A stretch of 64,000 bases of DNA, taken from positions 121,504-185,503 of the forward strand of contig CANMLX010000004.1 of assembly GCA_947498845.1 (NCBI GenBank), in the 5' to 3' direction. A model generated the notes under the pieces. That model saw nothing but the letters and a program-made list of their open reading frames with translations. It ran no database searches and was not told where the DNA came from. Positions 46,544 to 54,897 of this stretch are shown one piece after another; the first letter of the stretch is position 1; every line of letters starts with the position of its first letter. Position numbers and translations under genes: made by a program. This DNA comes from an uncultured Flavobacteriaceae bacterium. GTDB lineage: Bacteria; Bacteroidota; Bacteroidia; Flavobacteriales; Flavobacteriaceae.

Positions 46544-46921
46544 TTATGATTCTGAAATTTTATCTGTAAATTTTTTAAACAGAAGCTGCATTTTTTTTTC
46601 AATTTGGGTTGAAGATGGTATGTCTTTGCCAATGTACAAAATCATAAACGCATGTTGTGTTGTTAAATTGTTAAAATATGTTGCTTTATGTAATCTGTAA
46701 GATTCTCTCAATAAGCGTTTGATGCGGTTTCTCGCTACTGCTGTTTTAAAATTACGTTTACTTACAGATACTCCAGCTTTAGCTATTATATTGTCGTTAA
46801 AGGTGGTTTGTATATAGACCAATCGTAATGGAAATACTATAACAGATTGCCCTTCGGTAAATAATTGGTCAATTAGCTTTTTACTTTTTAGCTTTTCTTT
46901 TTTGGAGTAGGTAAGTTTCAA
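46544..46921 (-). CDS. rnpA: Ribonuclease P protein component
   Basis: A 125-residue RNase P protein that helps the RNA subunit cut tRNA 5' leaders. Features: YSKKEKLKSKKLIDQLFTEGQSVIVFPLRLVYI, then the RNR motif FKTAVARNRIKRLLRESYRLHK. The start is TTG at 46921, matching the usual N-terminus. rpmH, its usual neighbour in other phyla, is not adjacent; instead the S41 protease gene follows. Confidence 0.95.
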   Translation of the reverse strand: MKLTYSKKEKLKSKKLIDQLFTEGQSVIVFPLRLVYIQTTFNDNIIAKAGVSVSKRNFKTAVARNRIKRLLRESYRLHKATYFNNLTTQHAFMILYIGKDIPSSTQIEKKMQLLFKKFTDKISES

Positions 46922-47155
46922 TATAACTGCTTTATTGGGATAAAGGTAGTAAAAAACAACAATCAGTTTAATTTATAAATAGAGTGAACATTTACTGTTA
47001 TTAAGAAAATAAATTATTTTTTGATAATAAAAAACTTACAAATAAAACAACTAAATAGGGTTATATCGGTATAATTAACTATTCGTAGGTAATTTATATA
47101 CACTTTTACAACATTTTTTTTTCCCTGCAGTGTTTTTTTTATACATTTGTTATCA

Positions 47156-47356
47156 ATGATACAAAGAAAAAGAATATTTGCCTCAATGTTATTTGTATTG
47201 GTGAGTTGTCTGTGCTTTTCTCAAGGTACGCCAGCACCGCCTCCACCTGCACCACCTCCACCTCCAGGTTTTCCTATCGATGGTGGCATTTTAGTAGGTG
47301 TTATCGTTGGTTTGTTTTATGGTGGTGTAAAATTATTTAATACAATTAAGGATTAA
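47156..47356 (+). CDS. Small PID-CTERM-type envelope protein
   Basis: A 66-residue protein from ATG 47156 (an upstream TTG at 47147 is less likely because it lies in the -7 box TACATTTG, 47142-47149). Signal peptide ending CFSQG, then a proline tract (APPPPAPPPPPG), then FPIDGGILVGVIVGLFYGGVKLF: the PID motif followed by a membrane helix and a short basic end, as in PID-CTERM sorting signals of Bacteroidota. The mature part is little more than the sorting region. The processing enzyme is not in this window. Confidence 0.75.
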   Translation: MIQRKRIFASMLFVLVSCLCFSQGTPAPPPPAPPPPPGFPIDGGILVGVIVGLFYGGVKLFNTIKD

Positions 47357-47367
47357 TATTAATAGTA

Positions 47368-47955
47368 TTATTTCAATTCCATAAGTCTAGCAACATATTT
47401 TCCTATAACATCAAATTCTAAATTTACTTTAGTTCCTTGTTTAAAATTTTTAAAACAGGTGTGTTCGTAAGTATAAGGGATTATTGCTACACTAAAGTTA
47501 TTTTTTCCTGAGTTTACAACAGTAAGGCTAGTGCCGTTAACGGTAATAGAACCTTTTTCTATAGTAATATTGTTACGTGTTGGATCATAATCAAAAGAAA
47601 AAACCCAACTACCATTTAACGCTTCTATATTTGTGCACATAGCAACTTGATCTACATGGCCCTGCACAATATGTCCATCCAATCGATCGCCAAGTTTCAT
47701 AGCACGTTCAAGATTCACTTCATCCCCTATATTAAGTGCACCAATATTAGTTTTATCTAGTGTTTCTTTAATAGCGGTAACAACATATTCACTATTATTT
47801 ATTTCAACAACCGTTAAACATACACCATTATGAGCAACACTTTGGTCTATTTTAAGGTTGTTTGTAATGTTGCTATCTATTGTAATGTGAAGATTATCAC
47901 CATCTTTTTCTAGATGCGTTACGCTACCAAGAGATTCAATAATTCCAGTAAACAT
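47368..47955 (-). CDS. ribE: Riboflavin synthase, alpha chain
   Basis: A 195-residue enzyme converting two molecules of 6,7-dimethyl-8-ribityllumazine into riboflavin. Two lumazine-binding repeats: MFTGIIESLGSVTHLEKDG..SVAHNGVCLTVVEI..(1-95) and LDGHIVQGHVDQVAMCTN..IEKGSITVNGTSLTVVNS.. (96-190). No FMN riboswitch is visible upstream; a palindromic repeat element occupies that gap. Confidence 0.95.
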   Translation of the reverse strand: MFTGIIESLGSVTHLEKDGDNLHITIDSNITNNLKIDQSVAHNGVCLTVVEINNSEYVVTAIKETLDKTNIGALNIGDEVNLERAMKLGDRLDGHIVQGHVDQVAMCTNIEALNGSWVFSFDYDPTRNNITIEKGSITVNGTSLTVVNSGKNNFSVAIIPYTYEHTCFKNFKQGTKVNLEFDVIGKYVARLMELK

Positions 47956-48072
47956 GCTTTTTGCGTTTATTTGGTTAAATTTGCCGTACCAAGTGTATAT
48001 TAAAATAGGCGTTATTATTTTGAATAAAAAAGAAACAAAAGTAATAGGTTATTTTGATGTTTACTAGGTATT

Positions 48073-48233
48073 ATATCAATTCTAACGTTAAATTGCTCAA
48101 TTAAAATGTGCCTTTTTGCGCCATACTTCAAAATAAAAAAGACTTGTAGCTCATGCTATGACTCATTTTATTTTTCGTATAACACAAAAATCTATCATTT
48201 TTATTCTATATAATTTAACATCAGAATTGGTAT
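48073..48233. repeat. TACCAATT-type MITE-like element, diverged copy
   Basis: The 22-base ends at 48073-48094 and 48212-48233 are inverted with 19/22 matches (ATATCAATTCTAACGTTAAATT against the other end). The core is TAGCTCATGCTATG. Same length class (161 bp) as the elements at 53303 and 54581. It lies between the divergent ribE and pdxA genes. Confidence 0.8.
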
Positions 48234-48268
48234 AGCATCAAAATTACAAACAAAAGTTAGCATTTTTA

Positions 48269-49327
48269 ATGAAGCAAGAGGAAAATATTATAGTAGGCAT
48301 ATCGGTAGGCGATTTAAATGGCATAGGCGGGGAAATTATTTTAAAAACTTTTGAAGACAAAAGAGTTCTTGATTTTTGCACCCCAGTTATTTTTGCTTCC
48401 ATAAAAGTGATGAACTTCCTAAAAAAACATTTTAATTCTCAAATAGATTTACACAGTATTAATAGTACTAACCAAATCACACATGGTAAGGTAAATGTGC
48501 TTAATTGTTGGAAAGAAGGTGTAACCATTAGTTTTGGAAAAGAAGATGATAAAATAGGAGCGTATGCTTTAAAGTCGTTACAAGCAGCAACAAAAGCTAT
48601 TAAAAATGATGCGATTAATGTATTACTTACGGCGCCTATTAATAAACATAACATACAATCTAAGGATTTTAAGTTTCCTGGTCATACCGATTATTTAGCA
48701 AAGGAATTAGGAGGCGAAAGTTTAATGTTTATGGTAACAGACACTTTAAAAGTGGGCTTACTTACAGACCATGTTCCAGTTAAAGATGTGTCTCAACATA
48801 TATCTCCAGAATTAATTATTAAAAAAATTAATACAGTACATAATGCACTGCGGCAGGATTTTAGGGTAGTAAAACCAAAAATAGCGGTATTAGGCATTAA
48901 TCCGCATACAGGAGACAATGGGGTTATAGGTAACGAAGATGATACCGTAATGCGTCCAACACTAAAAAAAATAAAAGAAGAAGGCAAGTTGGTTTACGGC
49001 CCATATGCAGCAGATAGCTTTTTTGGGTCTAATAACTATAAAAATTTTGATGCCATAATTGCATCCTATCATGACCAAGGGTTAATTCCTTTTAAAACCT
49101 TGTCCTTTGGTGAAGGTGTAAATTTCACGGCAGGATTAACGCGAGTAAGAACATCTCCAGATCATGGCACAGCCTATGAAATAGCAGGGAAAGGCGTTGC
49201 AGATGCGGGGTCCTTTAAAGAAGCCCTATTTGCTGGGATACAAATTTATAGAAACAGAATTGATTATAAGGCCATTACAGCAAACCCTTTAAAAAAAGCA
49301 CCTAGAAAGAAAGATCCAAAAAAATAG
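48269..49327 (+). CDS. pdxA: 4-hydroxythreonine-4-phosphate dehydrogenase
   Basis: A 352-residue PdxA: NAD-dependent oxidation of 4-phosphohydroxy-threonine in the DXP-dependent vitamin B6 pathway. Features: ISVGDLNGIGGEIILKTFED at the start, LLTAPINKHNIQSKDFKFPGHTDYLA, INPHTGDNGVIGNED, and the metal/substrate motif SYHDQGLIPFK. The tail is Lys-rich. It is followed by the DUF177 gene, which has its own -7 box. Confidence 0.95.
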   Translation: MKQEENIIVGISVGDLNGIGGEIILKTFEDKRVLDFCTPVIFASIKVMNFLKKHFNSQIDLHSINSTNQITHGKVNVLNCWKEGVTISFGKEDDKIGAYALKSLQAATKAIKNDAINVLLTAPINKHNIQSKDFKFPGHTDYLAKELGGESLMFMVTDTLKVGLLTDHVPVKDVSQHISPELIIKKINTVHNALRQDFRVVKPKIAVLGINPHTGDNGVIGNEDDTVMRPTLKKIKEEGKLVYGPYAADSFFGSNNYKNFDAIIASYHDQGLIPFKTLSFGEGVNFTAGLTRVRTSPDHGTAYEIAGKGVADAGSFKEALFAGIQIYRNRIDYKAITANPLKKAPRKKDPKK

Positions 49328-49346
49328 GTGTTAATTAAAAAATTTA

Positions 49347-49354
49347 TATATTTG
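49347..49354 (+). promoter_or_regulatory. -7 promoter box (TATATTTG) of the DUF177-rpmF operon
   Basis: TATATTTG fits TAnnTTTG, 22 bases before the ATG at 49377; no strong -33 box is obvious. Confidence 0.5.
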
Positions 49355-49376
49355 CAGGCTCAAAATAGTTGTGATA

Positions 49377-49919
49377 ATGAAGCCACTAAAAGAATTTACA
49401 ATCCCTTTTGTGGGATTAAAGGTTGGAAAACACGATTTTGAGTACGATATAGACCAAACGTTCTTTGATTATTTTGAGTATGAAGATTTTAATGATGTAA
49501 ATATTAAAGTTGCTGTTGTTTTAGAAAAAAAAGCAACATTACTAGAATTACATTTTAAAATCTCGGGATTAGTTAATATTAATTGTGATCTCACCAACGA
49601 ACCCTACGACCAAACTATTGAAAACAATTTTAATTTGGTAGTTAAGTTTGGACAGGAATATAATGATGAAAACATTGACATTCTTATTATACCACATGGC
49701 GAGTACGAAATTAATATACAACAATATATATACGAGCTTAGTGTACTGGCAGTACCAATAAAACGTATACATCCAGGGATTGAAGATGGCACATTAGATT
49801 CAGAAATACTTAAAAAACTAGAAGAATTAAGCCCTAAAGAGGAAAAAGAAAAAACAAGTGAGGATAAAGACATAGACCCTCGCTGGAATAAATTAAAAAA
49901 TCTATTAACGGATAAATAA
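49377..49919 (+). CDS. DUF177 / YceD family protein
   Basis: A 180-residue protein starting at ATG 49377 (MKPLKEFTIPFVGLKVGKHDFEY); a GTG two codons earlier is less likely. It has the YceD/DUF177 pattern including VNINCDLTNEPYDQTIENNF and PRWNKLKNLL at the end. YceD proteins are encoded upstream of rpmF in most bacteria and are linked to 23S rRNA or ribosome biogenesis; biochemical detail is limited. It is eight bases from rpmF. Confidence 0.93.
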   Translation: MKPLKEFTIPFVGLKVGKHDFEYDIDQTFFDYFEYEDFNDVNIKVAVVLEKKATLLELHFKISGLVNINCDLTNEPYDQTIENNFNLVVKFGQEYNDENIDILIIPHGEYEINIQQYIYELSVLAVPIKRIHPGIEDGTLDSEILKKLEELSPKEEKEKTSEDKDIDPRWNKLKNLLTDK

Positions 49920-49927
49920 TATAGAAA

Positions 49928-50131
49928 ATGGCACATCCTAAGAGAAAAATCTCCAAAACAAGAAGAGATAAAAGAAGAACACATTACAAAGCAACTGCGC
50001 CACAGATTGCTACATGTCCAACAACTGGAGAGCCTCATTTATATCACAGAGCGCACTGGCATGAAGGAAAACTTTATTACAGAGGTCAAGTGTTAATTGA
50101 CAATTCAGAGGCAACAGAAAATTTAGCATAA
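49928..50131 (+). CDS. rpmF: 50S ribosomal protein L32
   Basis: A 67-residue L32: [54 protein letters not shown]. It carries a single Cys-containing TCPTTGE segment rather than the four-Cys zinc form. It is cotranscribed with DUF177 and followed by a strong terminator at 50155. Confidence 0.97.
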   Translation: MAHPKRKISKTRRDKRRTHYKATAPQIATCPTTGEPHLYHRAHWHEGKLYYRGQVLIDNSEATENLA

Positions 50132-50154
50132 TTATTATTATGCATGCATACTAA

Positions 50155-50184
50155 AAAAACGCTCACTTGTGAGCGTTTTTTTTG
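50155..50184 (+). terminator. Rho-independent terminator after rpmF
   Basis: AAAAACGCTCAC (50155-50166) pairs with GTGAGCGTTTTT (50169-50180), followed by more T. Some read-through into fabH may occur, as the fab/acc genes lie on the same strand. Confidence 0.92.
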
Positions 50185-50313
50185 TGATAAGTTTTTCTAA
50201 AAGACAAAAACAACTTAATTTCGCTTTTTAACGTTAAAATTGCTAGTTTTTTGTCAAAAATTGGCGATTTTTGATGCTTTTAAAGCTTTTTTTGTTAAAA
50301 ACACCAAAAAGGT

Positions 50314-51309
50314 ATGAGTAAAATATCTGCAGCAATTACAGCAGTTGGAGCCTATGTTCCAGATTATGTTTTAACCAATCAAATTCTTGAGACGATGGTT
50401 GATACCAACGATGAATGGATCACCTCACGTACAGGAATAAAAGAACGCAGAATTCTTAAAGATGAAGGTAAAGGAACGTCGTACTTAGCAATAAAAGCAG
50501 CGCAAGACCTTATCAATAAAAAAAATATCGATCCCAAAGCTATCGAACTCGTTATAGTAGCGACAGCAACACCAGATATGAAAGCAGCATCTACGGCATC
50601 GTTTACGGCTACAGAAATAGGCGCGGTGAATGCGTTTTCATTCGATATGGATGCCGCCTGTTCCAGCTTTTTATATGGTATGTCTACAGCAGCAGCTTAT
50701 ATAGAGTCTGGGCGTTATAAAAATGTACTTTTAATAGGGGCAGATAAAATGTCCTCAATTATAAATTATAAAGACAGAGCCACATGCATTATTTTTGGTG
50801 ATGGGGCTGGAGCCGTTTTATTTGAGCCTAACAATGAAAATTTAGGGCTACAAGATGAATATTTAAGAGGCGATGGCAACGGAAGACAGTTTTTACAAGG
50901 CACCTATGGAGGGTCTTCTTACCCTATTACAGAAGATGCTGTAAAAGAAGGAAAGCAATACGCATTTCAAGAAGGAAGAACCGTATTTAAAAATGCTGTA
51001 TCTAACATGTCGGACGCTGCGGTAAAAGTATTAGAGCGTAATAATCTTACTAAAGATGATGTGGCTTGGTTAGCAGCGCATCAAGCCAATAAGCGTATTA
51101 TTGATGCTACAGCAGATAGAATGGGTTTAGATCCAGAAAAAGTAATGATAAATATAGAGAAGTATGGTAATACTACTTCGGCAACCTTACCGTTACTTAT
51201 AAATGATTATGAGTCTAAACTTAAAAAAGGTGATAATATAATATTCGCAGCCTTTGGCGGCGGATTTAATTGGGGTTCTATTTATTTAAAATGGGCCTAT
51301 AACTCTTAA
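50314..51309 (+). CDS. fabH: Beta-ketoacyl-ACP synthase III
   Basis: A 331-residue FabH starting fatty-acid elongation by condensing acetyl- or branched acyl-CoA with malonyl-ACP. The Cys-His-Asn triad is intact: C116 (DAACSSFLYG), H256 (AAHQANKRI) and N286 (YGNTTSA). Gene order DUF177-rpmF-fabH-accB-accC is conserved in Bacteroidota. It is followed after 31 bases by accB. Confidence 0.96.
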   Translation: MSKISAAITAVGAYVPDYVLTNQILETMVDTNDEWITSRTGIKERRILKDEGKGTSYLAIKAAQDLINKKNIDPKAIELVIVATATPDMKAASTASFTATEIGAVNAFSFDMDAACSSFLYGMSTAAAYIESGRYKNVLLIGADKMSSIINYKDRATCIIFGDGAGAVLFEPNNENLGLQDEYLRGDGNGRQFLQGTYGGSSYPITEDAVKEGKQYAFQEGRTVFKNAVSNMSDAAVKVLERNNLTKDDVAWLAAHQANKRIIDATADRMGLDPEKVMINIEKYGNTTSATLPLLINDYESKLKKGDNIIFAAFGGGFNWGSIYLKWAYNS

Positions 51310-51340
51310 GTAACTAACCAAAAAATACTTAATCAAAATT

Positions 51341-51835
51341 ATGGATTTAAAAGAGATTCAAAACTTAATTAAGTTTGTTGCTAAATCTGGAGCAAACGAG
51401 GTTAAATTAGAAATGGACGATGTAAAGATCACCATTAGAACAGGATTAGAGCAAAACACAACTACGGTACAATATGCACCAGTAGCTGCTGCGCCACAAG
51501 CACCACAACCAATAGCACCGGCAGCGGCAGAAGCTCCTGTAGCAGCGCCTACGCCAGCACAACCAGCGGCTAAAGACGAAGACGACACATCAAAATACAT
51601 AACTATAAAATCACCAATAATAGGTACGTTTTACAGAAAGCCTGCTCCAGATAAACCTTTATTTGTAGAAGTAGGACAAACCATTGCAGAAGGCGATGTG
51701 TTATGTGTTATAGAAGCCATGAAGCTTTTTAACGAAATAGAATCTGAAGTTTCTGGAAAAGTAGTAAAAATATTAGTAGACGATGCTTCACCAGTGGAGT
51801 TCGATCAACCTTTATTTTTAGTAGACCCATCTTAA
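51341..51835 (+). CDS. accB: Biotin carboxyl carrier protein of acetyl-CoA carboxylase
   Basis: A 164-residue BCCP. An N-terminal helical region (1-35), an Ala/Pro-rich linker (about 45-78) and a biotinyl domain (about 85-164) with the biotin attachment motif E125-A-M-K128 in CVIEAMKLFNEI. It carries the carboxyl group between AccC and the carboxyltransferase subunits. Cotranscribed with fabH and accC. Confidence 0.96.
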   Translation: MDLKEIQNLIKFVAKSGANEVKLEMDDVKITIRTGLEQNTTTVQYAPVAAAPQAPQPIAPAAAEAPVAAPTPAQPAAKDEDDTSKYITIKSPIIGTFYRKPAPDKPLFVEVGQTIAEGDVLCVIEAMKLFNEIESEVSGKVVKILVDDASPVEFDQPLFLVDPS

Positions 51836-51924
51836 TTTGAGTTTAAAAGTTTAGAGCCATGAGTTTAGACTATATCGCTAAACTCATAAACTTATAAACC
51901 ATAAACTTATAAACTCAAAAAGTT

Positions 51925-53271
51925 ATGTTTAAAAAAATATTAATAGCAAACAGGGGAGAGATAGCACTTCGTGTTATTAGAACCTGTAAAGAGATGGGCA
52001 TTAAAACTGTAGCAGTATATTCTACAGCCGATGCAGAAAGTTTACACGTAAAATTTGCCGACGAGGCCGTTTGTATAGGGCCGCCATCGAGTACAGATTC
52101 TTATTTAAAAATGTCTAACGTTATTTCTGCAGCAGAAATAACTAATGCAGACGCTATTCACCCAGGGTATGGCTTTTTATCAGAAAACGCCAAGTTTTCA
52201 AAAATATGTGAAGAGCACGGGATTAAGTTCATTGGTGCTTCGGCAGAAATGATCGAAAAAATGGGCGATAAGGCCAATGCTAAAGCAACAATGAAAGCAG
52301 CGGGCGTGCCATGTGTACCAGGAAGTGATGGCGTGATTGAAGACTTTGATGAATGTGAAAAACTAGCCAAAGATATGGGCTATCCAGTGATGCTTAAAGC
52401 CTCTGCTGGTGGTGGTGGAAAAGGGATGCGCGGTGTATTTAAAGCAGAAGATCTTAGAGATGCTTGGGATTCTGCCAGAATGGAAAGTAAAGCAGCGTTT
52501 GGTAATGACGATATGTATATGGAAAAACTTATCGAAGAGCCAAGACATATAGAAATACAAGTTGTAGGAGATTCGTTGGGTAAGGCCTGTCATTTATCAG
52601 AGCGGGATTGCTCGGTGCAACGCCGTCATCAAAAATTAACCGAAGAAGTGCCTTCGCCTTTTATGACGGACGAACTTCGTGATAAAATGGGACAAGCAGC
52701 TGTTAAAGCCGCCGAATTTATAAAATACGAAGGTGCAGGAACCGTAGAGTTTTTGGTAGATAAACACCGTAACTTCTACTTTATGGAAATGAATACACGT
52801 ATTCAGGTAGAACACCCAATTACAGAGCAAGTAATAGATTTCGATTTAATACGTGAACAAATATTAGTAGCAGCAGGCGTGCCTATTTCTGGGAAGCATT
52901 ATATACCAAAATTACATTCTATAGAATGTAGAATAAATGCCGAAGACCCGTTTAACGGGTTTAGACCATCTCCGGGAAAAATAACGACCTTACATGCACC
53001 AGGAGGTCATGGTGTACGCTTAGACACGCATGTATATGCAGGCTATACCATTCCGCCAAATTACGATTCTATGATCGCTAAACTCATCACTACGGCCCAA
53101 ACCAGAGAAGAAGCCATAAGTAAAATGCGTCGTGCATTAGACGAGTTTGTGATAGAAGGTATAAAAACCACAATCCCGTTCCATAGACAACTCATGGATC
53201 ATCCAGATTATGTTGCTGGGAATTATACCACCAAGTTTATGGAAGATTTTGAGATAGAAAAGGAAGCTTAA
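51925..53271 (+). CDS. accC: Biotin carboxylase subunit of acetyl-CoA carboxylase
   Basis: A 448-residue ATP-grasp enzyme carboxylating biotin on AccB. N-terminal [29 protein letters not shown]-binding loop [14 protein letters not shown] (about 155-168), [27 protein letters not shown] and [16 protein letters not shown] are all present. The gap to accB (89 bases) holds a short hairpin (GAGTTTAG at 51861 with CTAAACTC at 51878) and two direct copies of ATAAACTTATAAAC. Its terminator (53483) is separated from it by a repeat element. Confidence 0.97.
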   Translation: MFKKILIANRGEIALRVIRTCKEMGIKTVAVYSTADAESLHVKFADEAVCIGPPSSTDSYLKMSNVISAAEITNADAIHPGYGFLSENAKFSKICEEHGIKFIGASAEMIEKMGDKANAKATMKAAGVPCVPGSDGVIEDFDECEKLAKDMGYPVMLKASAGGGGKGMRGVFKAEDLRDAWDSARMESKAAFGNDDMYMEKLIEEPRHIEIQVVGDSLGKACHLSERDCSVQRRHQKLTEEVPSPFMTDELRDKMGQAAVKAAEFIKYEGAGTVEFLVDKHRNFYFMEMNTRIQVEHPITEQVIDFDLIREQILVAAGVPISGKHYIPKLHSIECRINAEDPFNGFRPSPGKITTLHAPGGHGVRLDTHVYAGYTIPPNYDSMIAKLITTAQTREEAISKMRRALDEFVIEGIKTTIPFHRQLMDHPDYVAGNYTTKFMEDFEIEKEA

Positions 53272-53302
53272 CAAAGAGGAACAAAAACCACAATTGTTTA
53301 TA

Positions 53303-53464
53303 ATACCAATTCTACCATAAAATGCGACATATAATTCGTTTCTTTTACATGATTTCTGCATTAAAAAAATAAACCGTAGCTAAGGCTATGCTTGATTTTT
53401 ATGCTTTGAACTCCTGTAAAATAACTCAAATTATTTATACCTCATTTTATAGCAAAATTGGTAT
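53303..53464. repeat. TACCAATT-type MITE-like element, copy A
   Basis: 162 bp with 22-base inverted ends at 53303-53324 and 53443-53464 (19/22 matched) and the core GTAGCTAAGGCTATGC. It differs at one base from copy B at 54581-54742. It lies between accC and its terminator. No coding frame. Confidence 0.9.
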
Positions 53465-53482
53465 AACATATATTTAAAGAGG

Positions 53483-53513
53483 AAGACTACTTTACGGTAG
53501 TCTTTTTCTTTTA
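53483..53513 (+). terminator. Rho-independent terminator of the accC operon
   Basis: AAGACTAC (53483-53490) pairs with GTAGTCTT (53497-53504), loop of six, followed by TTTTTCTTTT. It lies 212 bases after the accC stop because the repeat element intervenes. Confidence 0.88.
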
Positions 53514-53653
53514 TATTTGTTTGATGGACAATTTGAATTTTAATGTTTTTAATACGATTTACGATTAAAATTTTCGCATATGTCAGTTCGAGCCACTCGA
53601 AAAAAATTACAAAGAAGTGTTAATGACGTTTTACAAATTGCAAATAGTGGCTT

Positions 53654-53750
53654 GTCATGCTGAAGGAGGCACGACTGAAGCATCTCATTTTCAATATAGT
53701 ATTATGTATTTTGGAGATTCTTCTCCCGAATTTTCGGGATCTGAATGACA
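53654..53750. repeat. Dispersed intergenic repeat (TGTCAT ... ATGACA)
   Basis: TGTCATGCTGAA at the left and GAATGACA at the right form inverted ends, with an internal CCCGAATTTTCGGG hairpin. Similar in type to the repeat at 28431. The rest of 53514-54023 shows no gene. Confidence 0.6.
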
Positions 53751-54023
53751 TGGTCTTTTTTAAGATATAAATTTAAAAGGAAGAAAATAAATGCTACAAA
53801 TTTCAAGTATCTGAAATTTAGTGCTTTATTTAATTACGTCATTAGTAGTGTTTTTTATGAAGAGATAACGAAATAAAAAATGTATCGAGAACAGCTTTGC
53901 AGCTTCTCGATACATCATGTTAAGGCGTGATACTCATTGTAAAAGTGACAAAAATATTTATACGAAATTAAATTACGTAAATGGTATAATATCATTATTA
54001 TCTCTGGTGTTATTCAAGGGTTT

Positions 54024-54118
54024 ATACCAGTTATATTTTGAGTTTACTGTAAAAGAAAATAATGATTTTTTTCTTTGTATGAATTAGAAAATTAAAGCAT
54101 AGTCGTAAGTTACGGTTT
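54024..54118. repeat. Degenerate TACCAATT-type element
   Basis: It begins ATACCAGTTATATTTTGAG and reads AAGCATAGTCGTAAGTTACGGTTT near 54095-54118. This is close to the reverse complement of the core of the elements at 53303 and 54581 (AAGCATAGCCTTAGCTACGGTTT). The far end is not recognisable. Probably an old, inverted copy. Confidence 0.5.
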
Positions 54119-54223
54119 CATTGGTCTCAAAATTAGTCGAAACTATCTACTTTAGTGCATTTCGCTTTAGCTTCTAAAAACTTTTGACACGAATTACACG
54201 AATTTGATTACGTATTTCACCTG

Positions 54224-54270
54224 GCAGACTTTCAGTCTGCGAACCAAACCTATGGACTTACAGTCCATAG
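54224..54270. other. Two adjacent hairpins
   Basis: GCAGACT-TTC-AGTCTGC (54224-54240) and CTATGGACT-TAC-AGTCCATAG (54250-54270) are perfect stem-loops side by side. They could end the transcript of the subtilisin remnant or belong to a dispersed repeat; there is no clear T-run. Confidence 0.5.
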
Positions 54271-54302
54271 TGGTTTAGTTTAAATAATTTTCATAATTAA
54301 CG

Positions 54303-54580
54303 TTAATGTTCTTTTGTTTTGTTAGATGCCTTTGTAATACTCTCTGCCATCACCAAAGCATTATAAGCATTAATTATTTTCCCAGATTTTGATAATTCAT
54401 TAAACGGTGTTGTTTTCTCTTTATCTTCTTTTGTAGGCGTTTTTACAGGAAAATTGTATTGCATGCCAGAATCCATAAGGATATGCTTTACTTGAGACGC
54501 TGTTAAACCTGGGTAATACGAAAAGATTAATGCAGCCACACCAGAGGTAAACCACCAGGTTTTTAACTCGGTTTCATCTA
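54303..54580 (-). pseudogene. C-terminal remnant of an S8 (subtilisin-like) peptidase
   Basis: About 92 codons with typical subtilase C-terminal sequence: SGVAALIFSYYPGLTASQVKHILMDSGMQY. The catalytic Asp, His and Ser regions are missing. The frame reads upstream into the repeat element at 54581, so an apparent start at 54608 and the first nine residues come from the repeat. The sequence beyond the element (54743-54897) does not continue the peptidase. A deletion and element insertion have removed the rest. Confidence 0.82.
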
Positions 54581-54742
54581 ATACCAATTCTACCATAAAA
54601 TGCGACATATAATTCGTTTCTTTTACATGATTTCTGCATTAAAAAAATAAACCGTAGCTATGGCTATGCTTGATTTTTATGCTTTGAACTCCTGTAAAAT
54701 AACTCAAATTATTTATACCTCATTTTATAGCAAAATTGGTAT
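54581..54742. repeat. TACCAATT-type MITE-like element, copy B
   Basis: 162 bp, 161/162 identical to the element at 53303-53464 (the only difference is in the core, GTAGCTATGGCTATGC). Ends at 54581-54602 and 54721-54742. It abuts the subtilisin remnant. The near identity shows recent duplication or movement. Confidence 0.92.
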
Positions 54743-54897
54743 AAGTGTTTAGTGGGGATAGTATCGTTAAAGACACTATTGCGAACAAGACTGTATAGTA
54801 CTTTTACAATTGTAAAAACTAGCCAATAGGATAAATGATAAGAATAGGCGTTTATTTGTGTGCAAAGTAAATTTTAGGGGATTAAAATATAGTTGTA

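Noticed and set aside
47956..48268. FMN riboswitch upstream of ribE
   Set aside because: The region is a TACCAATT-type repeat with inverted ends; no conserved riboswitch segments were seen.
51861..51915. Repeated ATAAACTTATAAAC between accB and accC as a CRISPR-like or tandem array
   Set aside because: Only two copies with no regular spacers; a low-complexity AT stretch with a small hairpin.
54581..54608. Start codon of an intact short gene for the subtilisin-like fragment
   Set aside because: The ATG and first nine codons are part of the repeat element; catalytic regions are absent, so it is a remnant.
53303..54742. A composite transposon formed by the two near-identical elements
   Set aside because: The elements are direct copies, and the interval holds only older repeats and a gene remnant, with no transposase or cargo.
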